DNA from: an uncultured Lachnospiraceae bacterium
Lineage (GTDB): Bacteria > Bacillota > Clostridia > Lachnospirales > Anaerotignaceae
Length of the DNA: 64,000 nt
Direction: 5' to 3'
Assembly (NCBI GenBank): GCA_944383855.1
Contig: CALWRB010000042.1
Coordinates: 1 to 64,000, forward strand
The notes below the pieces were generated by a model. That model was given only the letters and a program-made list of their open reading frames with translations, was not told where the DNA came from and searched no databases. Below, one piece after another: positions 9,013-17,163 of this stretch. A program made the translations under genes and the position numbers. How positions within the stretch are numbered: position 1 is the stretch's first letter; every line of letters begins with the position of its first letter.

Positions 9013-9406
9013 TATCGTACCTGGCATCAATTTTGAAACAGAGCATATCGTAGAGGAAAGCCATACTGCCGTACATTTCGGCAACGAAAAAGTACCTGTA
9101 TTCGCATCTCCTCAGCTGATCAGCTGGATCGAAGGCACAGCGATCGGTGCGGTATCTCCTTTCCTGCCGGAAGGCTATGCAACCGTTGGCACCACATTCG
9201 ATCTGAAGCATCTGGCTGCTACACCGGTCGGCATGAAAGTACGTATCGTTGTGGAACTGTCCGAAGTACAGGGCAAGCTGCTGACATTCAGCGTAAAGGC
9301 ATACGATGAAGTAGATAAGATCTGCGAAGGAACACATGGTCGTGCCATCATCGGACTGGACAAATTCTTAAGCCGTACAAACGACAAGGCAAAACAGGCA
9401 AAATAA
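8999..9406 (+). CDS. FlK-like hotdog thioesterase
   Basis: A 135-residue single-domain hotdog protein that looks like fluoroacetyl-CoA thioesterase FlK along its whole length. It shares the VFASxxxxxxxE, THxAATPxGxxV and GTHxRAxIxLxKF patterns. The three FlK catalytic positions are Ser (Thr42 in FlK) in VFASPQL, Glu in SWIEGTA and His in DLKHLAATP. FlK relatives in anaerobes probably hydrolyse other short acyl-CoA esters, so fluoroacetate should not be assumed. The start at 8999 is preceded by AAGGAGAG and overlaps the ftsH stop by 14 nt, suggesting translational coupling. A strong terminator at 9424 ends the ftsH transcript. Confidence 0.85.
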   Translation: MEMNNIVPGINFETEHIVEESHTAVHFGNEKVPVFASPQLISWIEGTAIGAVSPFLPEGYATVGTTFDLKHLAATPVGMKVRIVVELSEVQGKLLTFSVKAYDEVDKICEGTHGRAIIGLDKFLSRTNDKAKQAK

Positions 9407-9423
9407 AAGCGTGATCGAAAGAA

Positions 9424-9473
9424 AAAGGACAGTGCCGCCCCCAAAAAAGGGAATTTGTGTACTGTCCTTTTTG
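9424..9473 (+). terminator. Intrinsic terminator after the thioesterase gene
   Basis: AAAGGACAGT pairs perfectly with ACTGTCCTTT around a 27-nt loop; T-rich sequence follows. Confidence 0.8.
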
Positions 9474-9501
9474 TTACACAGAAAAAAAGGCAGGTGCGTG
9501 T

Positions 9502-10476
9502 ATGTATCGGAAGATATTGGAACTGCTGCGGCAGGAGGAAGGCTTTCTTTCCGGCGAGGAGATCGGCAGAAGGCTTCAGGTGTCCCGCAGTGCGGTATGG
9601 AAAGGGATTCGCAAGCTGCGTGAGGAAGGCTATCAGGTGGAGGCGGTGACCAATAAGGGCTATCGCCTGCAAAATACCGTACAGCTGTATAACGAAGCGG
9701 AACTGCAAGAGGCGTTAGATACGGAAAAAATGGGCAGACCGCTGTATTTTTATAAAGATACGGATTCTACCAATGCCTGCATTCGTCGTCTGGCGGCAGA
9801 AGGTGCCAAGGAAGGTACGCTTGCGGTGGCGGAACACCAAAGTGCCGGCAGAGGACGCAGGGGCAGGGTATGGGAATCACCGGAAGGCAGCGGCATCTGG
9901 ATGAGTCTGATGCTTTGTCCGAAGATCCACCCTGCCAAGGCTTCTTTGCTCACGCTTTTAAGCGGGCTTTCCGTCTGTCGTGCGATCGAGGAGGAATTAT
10001 CGCTTTCGCCCAAGATCAAATGGCCTAATGATATTCTGATAAACGGGAAAAAAGTCGTTGGGATACTGACGGAAATGGAGTGCGAAATGACACAGATCTA
10101 CTTTATTTCGGTGGGTATCGGTATCAATGTCAATACGGAAGCGTTCCCGCCGGAGCTGGAAAAGAAAGCTACTTCCCTGCGTATCGAATGTGGCAGGGAG
10201 ATTTCTCGCACCAAGCTGCTTGCAGCGTGTATGCGTCATATCGAACGGGATTATGCGCTGTTTTGTGAGGCAGGCGGTTTTCTGCCGTTGTTGGAGGATT
10301 ACCGCAAACGTTGCGTGACGCTGGATCAGGAAGTGCGTGTGCTGGGCAAAGACAGTTTCCTTGCGCGGGCGTTGGATGTGACAGAGGACGGCGAGCTTTT
10401 GGTACAGCGCTTGGATAACGGGAAGGAAGAAGTGGTTTTTTCCGGAGAAGTATCCATCAGAGGAGTGGAAGCATAA
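9502..10476 (+). CDS. birA: Bifunctional biotin-protein ligase / biotin operon repressor
   Basis: BirA attaches biotin to carboxylase carrier domains and, in this long form, also represses biotin genes. At 324 residues it contains an N-terminal winged helix (SGEEIGRRLQVSRSAVWKGIRKLREEGY, about residues 16-43). The catalytic domain has the biotinyl-AMP loop GRGRRGRVW near residue 115, followed by KWPNDI and a C-terminal SH3-like domain. The presence of the helix-turn-helix implies a DNA target elsewhere; no biotin genes are in this window. GGCAGGTG precedes the ATG. The next gene starts directly after the stop codon, so the two are co-translated. Confidence 0.95.
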   Translation: MYRKILELLRQEEGFLSGEEIGRRLQVSRSAVWKGIRKLREEGYQVEAVTNKGYRLQNTVQLYNEAELQEALDTEKMGRPLYFYKDTDSTNACIRRLAAEGAKEGTLAVAEHQSAGRGRRGRVWESPEGSGIWMSLMLCPKIHPAKASLLTLLSGLSVCRAIEEELSLSPKIKWPNDILINGKKVVGILTEMECEMTQIYFISVGIGINVNTEAFPPELEKKATSLRIECGREISRTKLLAACMRHIERDYALFCEAGGFLPLLEDYRKRCVTLDQEVRVLGKDSFLARALDVTEDGELLVQRLDNGKEEVVFSGEVSIRGVEA

Positions 10477-10857
10477 ATGGAGAAAAAAGTACTGGCAGCG
10501 GCGGATTGTGCCGCGCAGAAATATTTTCTGGAACCTGCATTTGCGGCACTGCCGGAACAGATTTTGGAAGAAGTGAAAACAATCTGCATTGTATTGGCGC
10601 AGAAACTGAACTGCACATTTTTGATTGGTTTTTACGAAAACGGCGAGGTGTATTTCGAAACCGTGCAGCGTGAGGACGACTTCGATTTTGACCAGATCGG
10701 CGCGGAATTGGAGATCAAACGCTTGCAGCGGCAAGAGGCGGAACTGTTTCGTGCTTTGCAGATGTGGTACACCGTCTTTTTTACAAAAGACGGCAAACAG
10801 ATGCGTGAGGAACTGCTCAAAAACGTGGAAAAGACAGATGCTGGCGAAACTTTGTAG
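10477..10857 (+). CDS. Small conserved-looking protein of unknown function
   Basis: A 126-residue soluble acidic protein with no motif I can assign. It begins immediately after the birA stop (TAA-ATG), so it is in the birA operon. The middle (LNCTFLIGFYENGEVYFETVQREDDFDFDQIGAELEIKRLQ) suggests a small alpha/beta fold followed by long helices. There is no signal peptide or membrane segment. It resembles uncharacterised clostridial proteins of similar size found near birA and coaX, possibly the DUF6145 group, but I cannot confirm that family. The position between birA and coaX is compatible with a role in cofactor or coenzyme supply. Confidence 0.75.
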   Translation: MEKKVLAAADCAAQKYFLEPAFAALPEQILEEVKTICIVLAQKLNCTFLIGFYENGEVYFETVQREDDFDFDQIGAELEIKRLQRQEAELFRALQMWYTVFFTKDGKQMREELLKNVEKTDAGETL

Positions 10858-10885
10858 TAAAATTAACGAAAAACGCAAAAAGTTA

Positions 10886-10913
10886 TTGTAATAATCCTGT
10901 GACCTGTTATAAT
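10886..10913 (+). promoter_or_regulatory. Predicted promoter for the coaX pair
   Basis: TTGTAA and TATAAT are 16 nt apart, with TG one base before the -10 (extended -10). It lies 75 nt upstream of the first coaX. Confidence 0.7.
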
Positions 10914-10987
10914 GGTGTTTGTCTGAGGGAAAAAGGCGGCAGAAAGCCGTCGGCAGAGGAAACAAACCGACAGGAGCGAAAAAAACG

Positions 10988-11785
10988 ATGATTTTAGTAA
11001 TAGATATAGGTAATATCGACAGCGTGCTGGGTGTTTTCGACGGAGAACGCTTGGTGGCAAGCTGGCGTTTGACCACACAGAGCAACCGTACGGCAGATGA
11101 AACGGGTATGACGCTTAAAGCACTGTTCGAGCATTCAGAGGTGCAGATCTCCCAGATTGAGGCAGTGGTAGTTTCTTCCGTGGTGCCTAATGTGATGTAT
11201 TCTTTTTTAAACGGCATACGGAAGTATTTGAAGATCGACCCGATCCAGGTGCGCAGCGGTATGAAAACCGGTATTAACCTGCGCATGGAAAATCCGAAAG
11301 AAATGGGGACCGACCGTATCGTAAAGCTGGTAGCGGCATATGAGATGTACGGCGGCCCGACAATCGTGATTGATTACAGCACTGCCACAACATTTGACGT
11401 GGTGGGTGCAAACGGCGAGTTTTTGACGGGTATCACCGCGCCGGGATTGCAGATTTGTGCGGACGCGCTGTTTCAAAGAACGGCACGACTGCCAAAATTC
11501 GAGATCAAAATGCCGCCAAGCATTATCACGCGTAATACTGTGGAGAGCTTACAGGCGGGTCTGGTGCTTTCCCACATCGGGGAAACGGTGTATATGATCG
11601 AACAGATCAAGGAGCAGCTTTCTTTAGACCGGGTTAAAGTCGTCGCGACCGGTGGCTTGGCGAAAACGGTAGATGAAAACGGCGAGATCTTTGATGTTTA
11701 CGAACCGGCGCTTTCTTTGCATGGTCTGCGCATCATTTATGAGAAAAACCGCTTTCGGAATGATGGGAAAAAGTGCTTTCGGTAA
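10988..11785 (+). CDS. coaX: Type III pantothenate kinase paralogue, divergent first copy
   Basis: Type III pantothenate kinases use ATP and monovalent cation to phosphorylate pantothenate, the first step of CoA synthesis. This 265-residue copy aligns end to end with its downstream neighbour. Acidic residues in DIGN (residues 6-9) and MGTDRIV are kept. However, the phosphate-binding motif reads DIGNID instead of DIGNTN, and the usual D(F/Y)GTATTFD reads DYSTATTFD. Loss of that Thr and Gly suggests weak or altered activity. ATG at 10988 follows CAGGAGCG. The copy may be a non-catalytic partner or a kinase with another specificity; dimerisation with the second copy is an inference. Confidence 0.85.
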   Translation: MILVIDIGNIDSVLGVFDGERLVASWRLTTQSNRTADETGMTLKALFEHSEVQISQIEAVVVSSVVPNVMYSFLNGIRKYLKIDPIQVRSGMKTGINLRMENPKEMGTDRIVKLVAAYEMYGGPTIVIDYSTATTFDVVGANGEFLTGITAPGLQICADALFQRTARLPKFEIKMPPSIITRNTVESLQAGLVLSHIGETVYMIEQIKEQLSLDRVKVVATGGLAKTVDENGEIFDVYEPALSLHGLRIIYEKNRFRNDGKKCFR

Positions 11786-11811
11786 AAGACGCGGCGAGAG
11801 GAGTTTGTAAG

Positions 11812-12579
11812 GTGCTGTTGGTAATTGATGTTGGAAACACCAACTATACGTTGGGGGTATATAAAGGCGATAAACTGATCAAGTGCTGGCGTATGGCGAC
11901 GGCGCATAACCGTACGGCGGACGAAACGGGGTTATTCATTCATTCTTTGTTTGACGCGTCCGATGTGAAGGCAAGCTGTATCGATGGAGTTATCATTTCT
12001 TCCGTGGTACCGGATATCATGTATTCCCTGACGCAGGGGATACGCAGGTATTTCGGCATCGAGCCGATGATCGTTTCGGCGGGAATGAAAACAGGTATTG
12101 TGGTCAAACGGGATAACCCGCAGGCAGTCGGTGCGGACCGTATCGTCGATCTGGTGGCGGCAAATGAGATTTACGGCGGTCCTGCTATTGTGATCGATTA
12201 CGGGACTGCCAATACATTTGATGTGATCAATGAAAAATCGGAATTTTTGACGGGACTGATCACACCGGGTATTTCGATTTGTGCCGAAGCGCTGTATGAA
12301 AGAACGGCGAGTCTGCCCAAAATCGAGATCAAAAAAACGCAGTGCGTGATTGTAAAAAACACAGTCGGCAGTATCCGTGCCGGTCTTGTGGTGGGGCATA
12401 CCGGGCAGACGGTGTATATCATCAAACGCTTGAAAGAGGAATTGGGTATGCCGGATATGAAAGTGATCGCGACAGGCGGTTTGGCGCGGGTGATCGACCC
12501 GGAGAAAAAGATATTTGACGTATTAGACCCTTTTTTGACGCTGAAGGGACTGAAAATACTGTATTACAAGAACCGTTGA
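11812..12579 (+). CDS. coaX: Type III pantothenate kinase, canonical second copy
   Basis: Cytoplasmic kinase of 255 residues for pantothenate to 4'-phosphopantothenate. Motifs are canonical: DVGNTN near the N-terminus, ISSVVPD, VGADRIVDLVAA with the catalytic Asp, IDYGTANTFDVI and PGISICAEALYERTA. The start is GTG at 11812 behind GAGAGGAG; reading further upstream would only add unconserved residues that overlap the first copy. The gene lies 26 nt after the first copy in the same transcript and ends at a strong terminator. A pantothenate symporter (panF) is found elsewhere in the window. Confidence 0.93.
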   Translation: MLLVIDVGNTNYTLGVYKGDKLIKCWRMATAHNRTADETGLFIHSLFDASDVKASCIDGVIISSVVPDIMYSLTQGIRRYFGIEPMIVSAGMKTGIVVKRDNPQAVGADRIVDLVAANEIYGGPAIVIDYGTANTFDVINEKSEFLTGLITPGISICAEALYERTASLPKIEIKKTQCVIVKNTVGSIRAGLVVGHTGQTVYIIKRLKEELGMPDMKVIATGGLARVIDPEKKIFDVLDPFLTLKGLKILYYKNR

Positions 12580-12584
12580 ATGAA

Positions 12585-12614
12585 AAAAGGAATCTGAAAG
12601 GATTCCTTTTTTTT
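12585..12614 (+). terminator. Intrinsic terminator after coaX
   Basis: AAAGGAATC pairs with GGATTCCTTT around a short TGAAA loop; eight T follow. Confidence 0.9.
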
Positions 12615-12636
12615 GCGCAAAGAAAGGCGGCAAGTC

Positions 12637-12665
12637 TTGCGGCAGAGTGTTTTTTCTGGTATGAT
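12637..12665 (+). promoter_or_regulatory. Predicted sigma-A promoter for dusB
   Basis: TTGCGG and TATGAT are separated by 17 nt, 38 nt before the dusB ATG. Confidence 0.65.
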
Positions 12666-12703
12666 AGCAGTCGAACGCAAAAAAAAGATAGAGGAGGATA
12701 ACG

Positions 12704-13684
12704 ATGCAGATCGGCTCTGTAACAATAGAAAATAATGTATTTCTGGCGCCGATGGCAGGGGTCACAGATCTGCCGTTTCGGCTGCTTTGCAAGGAAATGG
12801 GCTGCGGCATGGTGTACTCGGAGATGGTCAGTGCCAAGGGCTTGCAGTATGAAAACCGCAATACGGAAGTTTTGCTGAAATTAGCAGAAGCGGAACGCCC
12901 CGCGGCAGTGCAGCTGTTTGGCTCCGACCCTGTGCTGATGGGCGAGATCGGACAGAAACTGGAGCGCTATCCGTTTGATATTTTAGATGTGAATATGGGC
13001 TGCCCCGCGCCGAAAATCGTCAAAAACGGCGAAGGCAGCGCGTTGACCAAAAATCCGCCTTTGGTGGGGAAAATCGTGAAGGCATTGGTCGAAAGCCAGA
13101 AAAAACCCGTGACGATCAAATTCCGCAAAGGCTTTGACGATGCGCATATCAATGCCGTGGAAATTGCGCAGATCGCAGAGGCAAACGGCGCTGCCGCAGT
13201 GGCGGTGCATGGCAGGACAAGGGAACAGTACTACAGCGGAAAGGCGGATTGGGAGATCATTCGGCAGGTGAAAAAAGCCGTTTCCATTCCTGTAATCGGT
13301 AACGGCGATATTGTTACCCCGCAGGACGCGGCGCGTATGATAGAGCAGACGGGCTGCGACGCGGTGATGATCGGACGCGGTGCGCAGGGCAATCCGTGGA
13401 TTTTCAAACGGACGTTACATTATCTGAAAACGGGCGAGCTTTTGGCGGAGCCGTCTTTGGACGAACGCATACAGACCGCGATGCGCCATGCCAAAATGCT
13501 GATCGCCTTTAAAGGAGATTACATTGGTATCCGGGAAATGCGCAAGCATCTTGCGTGGTATACGAAAGGATTGAAAGGCGCTTCCGAACTGCGGCAGAAA
13601 ATCAATCATACAGAGAGTCTGGAGGAAATGGAGCAGCTTTTGCTTACTTATCAGGCGCAGTATTTGAAAACAGAGGGGCGTTAA
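12704..13684 (+). CDS. dusB: tRNA-dihydrouridine synthase
   Basis: FMN- and NADPH-dependent enzyme of 326 residues that reduces uridines in the D-loop of tRNA. The TIM barrel starts with [14 protein letters not shown]. The catalytic Cys is in [19 protein letters not shown], and FMN-binding stretches [14 protein letters not shown] and IGNGDI follow. The C-terminal helical RNA-binding domain includes [22 protein letters not shown] precedes the ATG. Clostridial proteins of this group are usually called DusB, though the exact target uridine is not known. In many Bacillota the gene is near coaX or gre/lysS, consistent with its position here. Confidence 0.93.
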   Translation: MQIGSVTIENNVFLAPMAGVTDLPFRLLCKEMGCGMVYSEMVSAKGLQYENRNTEVLLKLAEAERPAAVQLFGSDPVLMGEIGQKLERYPFDILDVNMGCPAPKIVKNGEGSALTKNPPLVGKIVKALVESQKKPVTIKFRKGFDDAHINAVEIAQIAEANGAAAVAVHGRTREQYYSGKADWEIIRQVKKAVSIPVIGNGDIVTPQDAARMIEQTGCDAVMIGRGAQGNPWIFKRTLHYLKTGELLAEPSLDERIQTAMRHAKMLIAFKGDYIGIREMRKHLAWYTKGLKGASELRQKINHTESLEEMEQLLLTYQAQYLKTEGR

Positions 13685-13693
13685 ACATCTTGT

Positions 13694-13730
13694 AAAAAAA
13701 GGTGTCGCATGGGAAGCGAACGCCTTTTTT
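13694..13730 (+). terminator. Intrinsic terminator after dusB
   Basis: AAAAAAGG-TG-TCGC pairs with GCGA-ACG-CCTTTTTT. The A-rich upstream arm makes it partly bidirectional. Confidence 0.7.
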
Positions 13731-13747
13731 GTTTGCCTGAAAATAAA

Positions 13748-13784
13748 AAAATGCCCTTTCTCTGTCGGAGGAAAAGGCGTTTTT
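13748..13784 (-). terminator. Intrinsic terminator for the ppx-ppk operon
   Basis: On the minus strand GCCTTTT pairs with GAAAGGGC (one G-T pair) and is followed by a long T run. It converges with the dusB terminator. Confidence 0.6.
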
Positions 13785-13890
13785 GGGGTAAGAATGAAAA
13801 ATGAAAATAATATGTAACACCCTTTTGATTTTGGTGTGGAGCGGGAGAAGTTGCTCCACACCGATGCAAATGGGAGAGAGTGGTTTTGAT

Positions 13891-16008
13891 TTAACCGATG
13901 CGCAGCTTCCGTAAAAACGCGGAAAGCAGGGAAGTGGAGCGGTGCTGCGTTTTTTCCTGTGCATTCGCTGCTTCTTCCGCGCGGCGCATCAGGACTTGCT
14001 GGCTATCGACAGGAGAAGCGGTCGTTGCTTTTTTGGAGTAGGTGCCGTCTGCGCATAATAGTCTTGCCTTGACAGTATCCGCAGCACAAATATCCAGTAT
14101 TTCATGGATTTGCGCGCGTATGGCAGGACTGTAGATCGGGCAGGCGACTTCCACCCTGCGCTCAGTATTTCTGGTCATAAAATCAGCGGAGGAGATATAC
14201 ATTTTTTCATTGCTTCCGCTGCCGAAACAATATACACGGGAATGTTCCAAAAATCTGCCGACGATTTGGAAAACGGTGATGTTTTCCGTTTTTCCTGCGA
14301 CCTGCGGCAGCAGACAGCAGATACCGCGTATCATCATCACAATACGGACACCGGCGCAGGAGGCTTCCTTCAGCCGTTCCATGATGTCAATATCTGTCAG
14401 GGAGTTTAGCTTCAAGAAAATTCTGCCGGCTTCGCCTTTGGCGATTTCTTCATCGATCAGTTTCAAAATCGTGCTTTTCAGGGAAACGGGAGCAACCAGA
14501 AGGGTATGATAATTCCCCATCAGATTGCCGATACCCATGTTTTGGAAAAACACATTTGCTTCCTGCCCGATTGTTTGATCGGCAGTCATCAAGGAAAGAT
14601 CGGTATACATCGCGGCTGTCTTTTCGTTGTAATTTCCCGTGCCGATCTGTGTGATATAGCGGATTTCGCCGCGTTCTTTTTTCGTGATCAGACAGATTTT
14701 GGAATGTACTTTATAGTCTTCCAGCCCGTAAATCAGACTACAGCCGGCTTCTTCCAGCCGTTCTGACCAGTCGATGTTGTTCTGTTCGTCAAATCTTGCC
14801 CTTAGCTCGATCAAAACGGTGACATCTTTGCCGTTTTCTGCTGCATTGCAAAGATATTCCACTAATTTTGTCTTGCGCGCAAGACGATAGATCGTAATTT
14901 TAATTGAGATGACGGAAGGGTCATTGGAGGCTTCCTTCACCATCTGCAAAAAAGGTTCCATGCTCTCATAGGGATAAGACAGCAGAATATCTTCTTTTTG
15001 CACTTGCCGCAGGATACTCTCGTTTTTACGGATATGCGGGGAGGGCTGCGGTTGGAAAGAAGGATAGGTCAACGCTCTCTGTTTGATTTCGGAAAGACGC
15101 TCCGCCAGTGTAAATACATACCCTGTCGTCATCGGTGCGTCGCTGACATAAATCATCTGCGGCTCCAAAAGCAAGTGTTCACACAGGTAGTTTTGCAGGA
15201 TATCGCTGAAAACAGTCGATGCCTCCATACGTACCGGTGCCAGACGTCGTCTTTGTCCAAGTACTTTCTTCATTTTAATACGAAAGTCGCTGCCTATATC
15301 AAAAGCTTCATCGTCGGGGTTAATGTCTGCGTTTCTGGTGATGCAGATGCAGCCTTTTTCCACAACGGTGTAGCTTTCAAACACAAGATGAATCAGGGAA
15401 AGGATCACATCTTCCATACGCACAAAGCGCAGTTCATGCCCGGGCAGAAATAACAGCTCCGGCAAAGCTGCGGGCAGTGGAATGAGTGCAAAAACCTCTT
15501 TATTTTTCAGCCGCAGCCTTGCGCAGATGTGAATGACTTTATTTTGCAGATGCGGAAACGGGTGGTGCGTATCTACGATCTGCGGGGAAAGGATCGGCAA
15601 GATAGAAGTTTTCATATACTGCTTCACAAATTTCTGCTCTACCGCTTCCAGTTCCTCATAGCGCAGATGGAAGATACCGTGTACCTGCAGTTGCGCGGAA
15701 AGATCTTGGAAAATGCGATCTCGTTTTTCACACAGTGTATGCACTTCCTGATAGATCGCGTCCAACTGCTGACGGGGTGTCATGCCGGATTTATTATCTA
15801 TGGCGTTGGCTTTGACGTGCATCATATCGAATAAACTGCCGACACGGATCATGAAAAATTCGTCCAGATTGGTGGTAAAGATAGATAAAAATTTCAGCCG
15901 TTCCAAAAGCGGCAGTGTTTCGTCCATGGCTTCGCTCAATACGCGGTCGTTGAACTTCAGCCAGGACAGTTCTCTGTTTTGGGTAAAGCTGTAAGGATTT
16001 TCAGCCAT
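13891..16008 (-). CDS. ppk: Polyphosphate kinase 1
   Basis: PPK1 makes long-chain polyphosphate from ATP through a phosphohistidine intermediate. This copy has 705 residues. The N-terminal domain (NRELSWLKFNDRVL, near residue 12) and helical domain are typical. The two phospholipase D-like catalytic domains contain IELRARFDEQNNIDW and YKVHSKICLI, where His is the autophosphorylated residue. RNTERRVEVACPI lies near the end. I chose the ATG at 16008, 7 nt after AGAGGTGAG; a GTG at 16017 is too close to that site. The start overlaps the ppx stop by 8 nt. The last about 35 residues (RRAEEAANAQEKTQ and following) are an extension not needed for the fold. Confidence 0.95.
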   Translation of the reverse strand: MAENPYSFTQNRELSWLKFNDRVLSEAMDETLPLLERLKFLSIFTTNLDEFFMIRVGSLFDMMHVKANAIDNKSGMTPRQQLDAIYQEVHTLCEKRDRIFQDLSAQLQVHGIFHLRYEELEAVEQKFVKQYMKTSILPILSPQIVDTHHPFPHLQNKVIHICARLRLKNKEVFALIPLPAALPELLFLPGHELRFVRMEDVILSLIHLVFESYTVVEKGCICITRNADINPDDEAFDIGSDFRIKMKKVLGQRRRLAPVRMEASTVFSDILQNYLCEHLLLEPQMIYVSDAPMTTGYVFTLAERLSEIKQRALTYPSFQPQPSPHIRKNESILRQVQKEDILLSYPYESMEPFLQMVKEASNDPSVISIKITIYRLARKTKLVEYLCNAAENGKDVTVLIELRARFDEQNNIDWSERLEEAGCSLIYGLEDYKVHSKICLITKKERGEIRYITQIGTGNYNEKTAAMYTDLSLMTADQTIGQEANVFFQNMGIGNLMGNYHTLLVAPVSLKSTILKLIDEEIAKGEAGRIFLKLNSLTDIDIMERLKEASCAGVRIVMMIRGICCLLPQVAGKTENITVFQIVGRFLEHSRVYCFGSGSNEKMYISSADFMTRNTERRVEVACPIYSPAIRAQIHEILDICAADTVKARLLCADGTYSKKATTASPVDSQQVLMRRAEEAANAQEKTQHRSTSLLSAFLRKLRIG

Positions 16009-16915
16009 GGATCTCACCTCTTTGCTCCAGTAAATGATACAGATAGCCCTCTCTGACGCCGTAATGCACGGTTGCGATGCTTTCTATGCCGTAAAAATCC
16101 GCGATGCTGTAAAGCACGGCTATGCCGGGCAGAAAAGTATGTACCCGATCGGGTGCGTGGTGCAGCAGCTCTTTGATGAATGCCTTTGGATTTTCCTCTG
16201 CACAGTTTAAGAGATGCTGCAGATAATCCGGCGGGTAGGTATTGGGCGCAAACGGCTCCATATCACAACAGCTTTGTACCATCTGCAGCGCGGCGCGTGC
16301 CGTGCCGCCAATGGCACACAGATGCCTGACAGGTCGTTTGGGGTCGGGTAATGTCTTGAGCTGACGGCGTACTTCCTTGCGGATTTTATGCAGCTCGTCT
16401 TTTTCGGGTATCAGGTGTTTGACAAACCTGCGGTATAGATTGAGGGACCCGATCGGCAGGGAAGATGCGGTCAGTATCGCTTGGTTTTCATATAGAACAA
16501 GCTCTGTGCTGCCGCCGCCGATATCTGTCAATAGTCCGTGCGACATATCTGTTGTTTGCAATGCGCCGTAGTAGTCAAATATTGCTTCTTCTTCTCCCGA
16601 GAGAATACGGACTGAAAAACCTGTTGCCAAACGGATAGCGTCCAGCACTTCCGGCGCGTTATTGATATTACGCAGGGAAGCGGTGGCAAAGGGAAATACC
16701 TCTTTGACGGGGATATACTGCAAGATCTCCCGAAATTCTGTTAGAACGGCAACAGCCTTTTGAATACCGCTTTTTTTCAGGATATTTTCTTTGCTGACAT
16801 AGCCTGCCAGACCGGCAGGGCTTTTTTTATTGAGTAAAGCTCTGATCCTTCCGTCTTCTATTTTATAAATGACCAGACGAATGGTATTTGAGCCGATGTC
16901 GATAACTGCGTACAA
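16001..16915 (-). CDS. ppx: Exopolyphosphatase (Ppx/GppA family)
   Basis: Short Ppx/GppA protein of 304 residues with the actin-like ATPase fold. It starts with YAVIDIGSNTIRLVIY, has the catalytic Glu region SGEEEAIFDYYGAL and the phosphate-binding loop LTDIGGGSTELVLY. It should release phosphate from polyphosphate, or hydrolyse pppGpp. The open frame reaches 16987, but the TTG at 16915 follows AAAGGAGAT at a good distance and begins exactly at the conserved domain. Only Ppx domains I and II are present; the C-terminal HD-like domain of the long E. coli enzyme is missing. The gene precedes and overlaps ppk. Confidence 0.92.
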   Translation of the reverse strand: MYAVIDIGSNTIRLVIYKIEDGRIRALLNKKSPAGLAGYVSKENILKKSGIQKAVAVLTEFREILQYIPVKEVFPFATASLRNINNAPEVLDAIRLATGFSVRILSGEEEAIFDYYGALQTTDMSHGLLTDIGGGSTELVLYENQAILTASSLPIGSLNLYRRFVKHLIPEKDELHKIRKEVRRQLKTLPDPKRPVRHLCAIGGTARAALQMVQSCCDMEPFAPNTYPPDYLQHLLNCAEENPKAFIKELLHHAPDRVHTFLPGIAVLYSIADFYGIESIATVHYGVREGYLYHLLEQRGEIHG

Positions 16916-17084
16916 ATGAAAGATCTCCTTTTTTTCATTGTTTTGTTTGATGGTATTGTAAGATGCGGGGGAAAAATCTTCCTGCATAAAATTGTTAAAA
17001 GTATGTAAAATATGACGGATTTTGGTTGGAAAAAAGAAAAAGAAGGGATTTTTTGTCAGGAAAAATATTGTAGCCGATCTTGTA

Positions 17085-17140
17085 TTGACAGAGAAGGGAA
17101 AAAAGGATACAATTCTACTTGGAAATGAGTTTCTTGAAAC
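17085..17140 (+). promoter_or_regulatory. copA promoter with downstream palindrome
   Basis: TTGACA (17085-17090) and TACAAT (17108-17113) are 17 nt apart. Between the start site and copA lies GTTTC-TT-GAAAC (17129-17140), an inverted repeat in position to act as an operator. Which regulator binds is unknown; no CsoR or CopY gene is in the window. Confidence 0.75.
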
Positions 17141-17163
17141 TAACTATATGAAGGTGACAAGGT

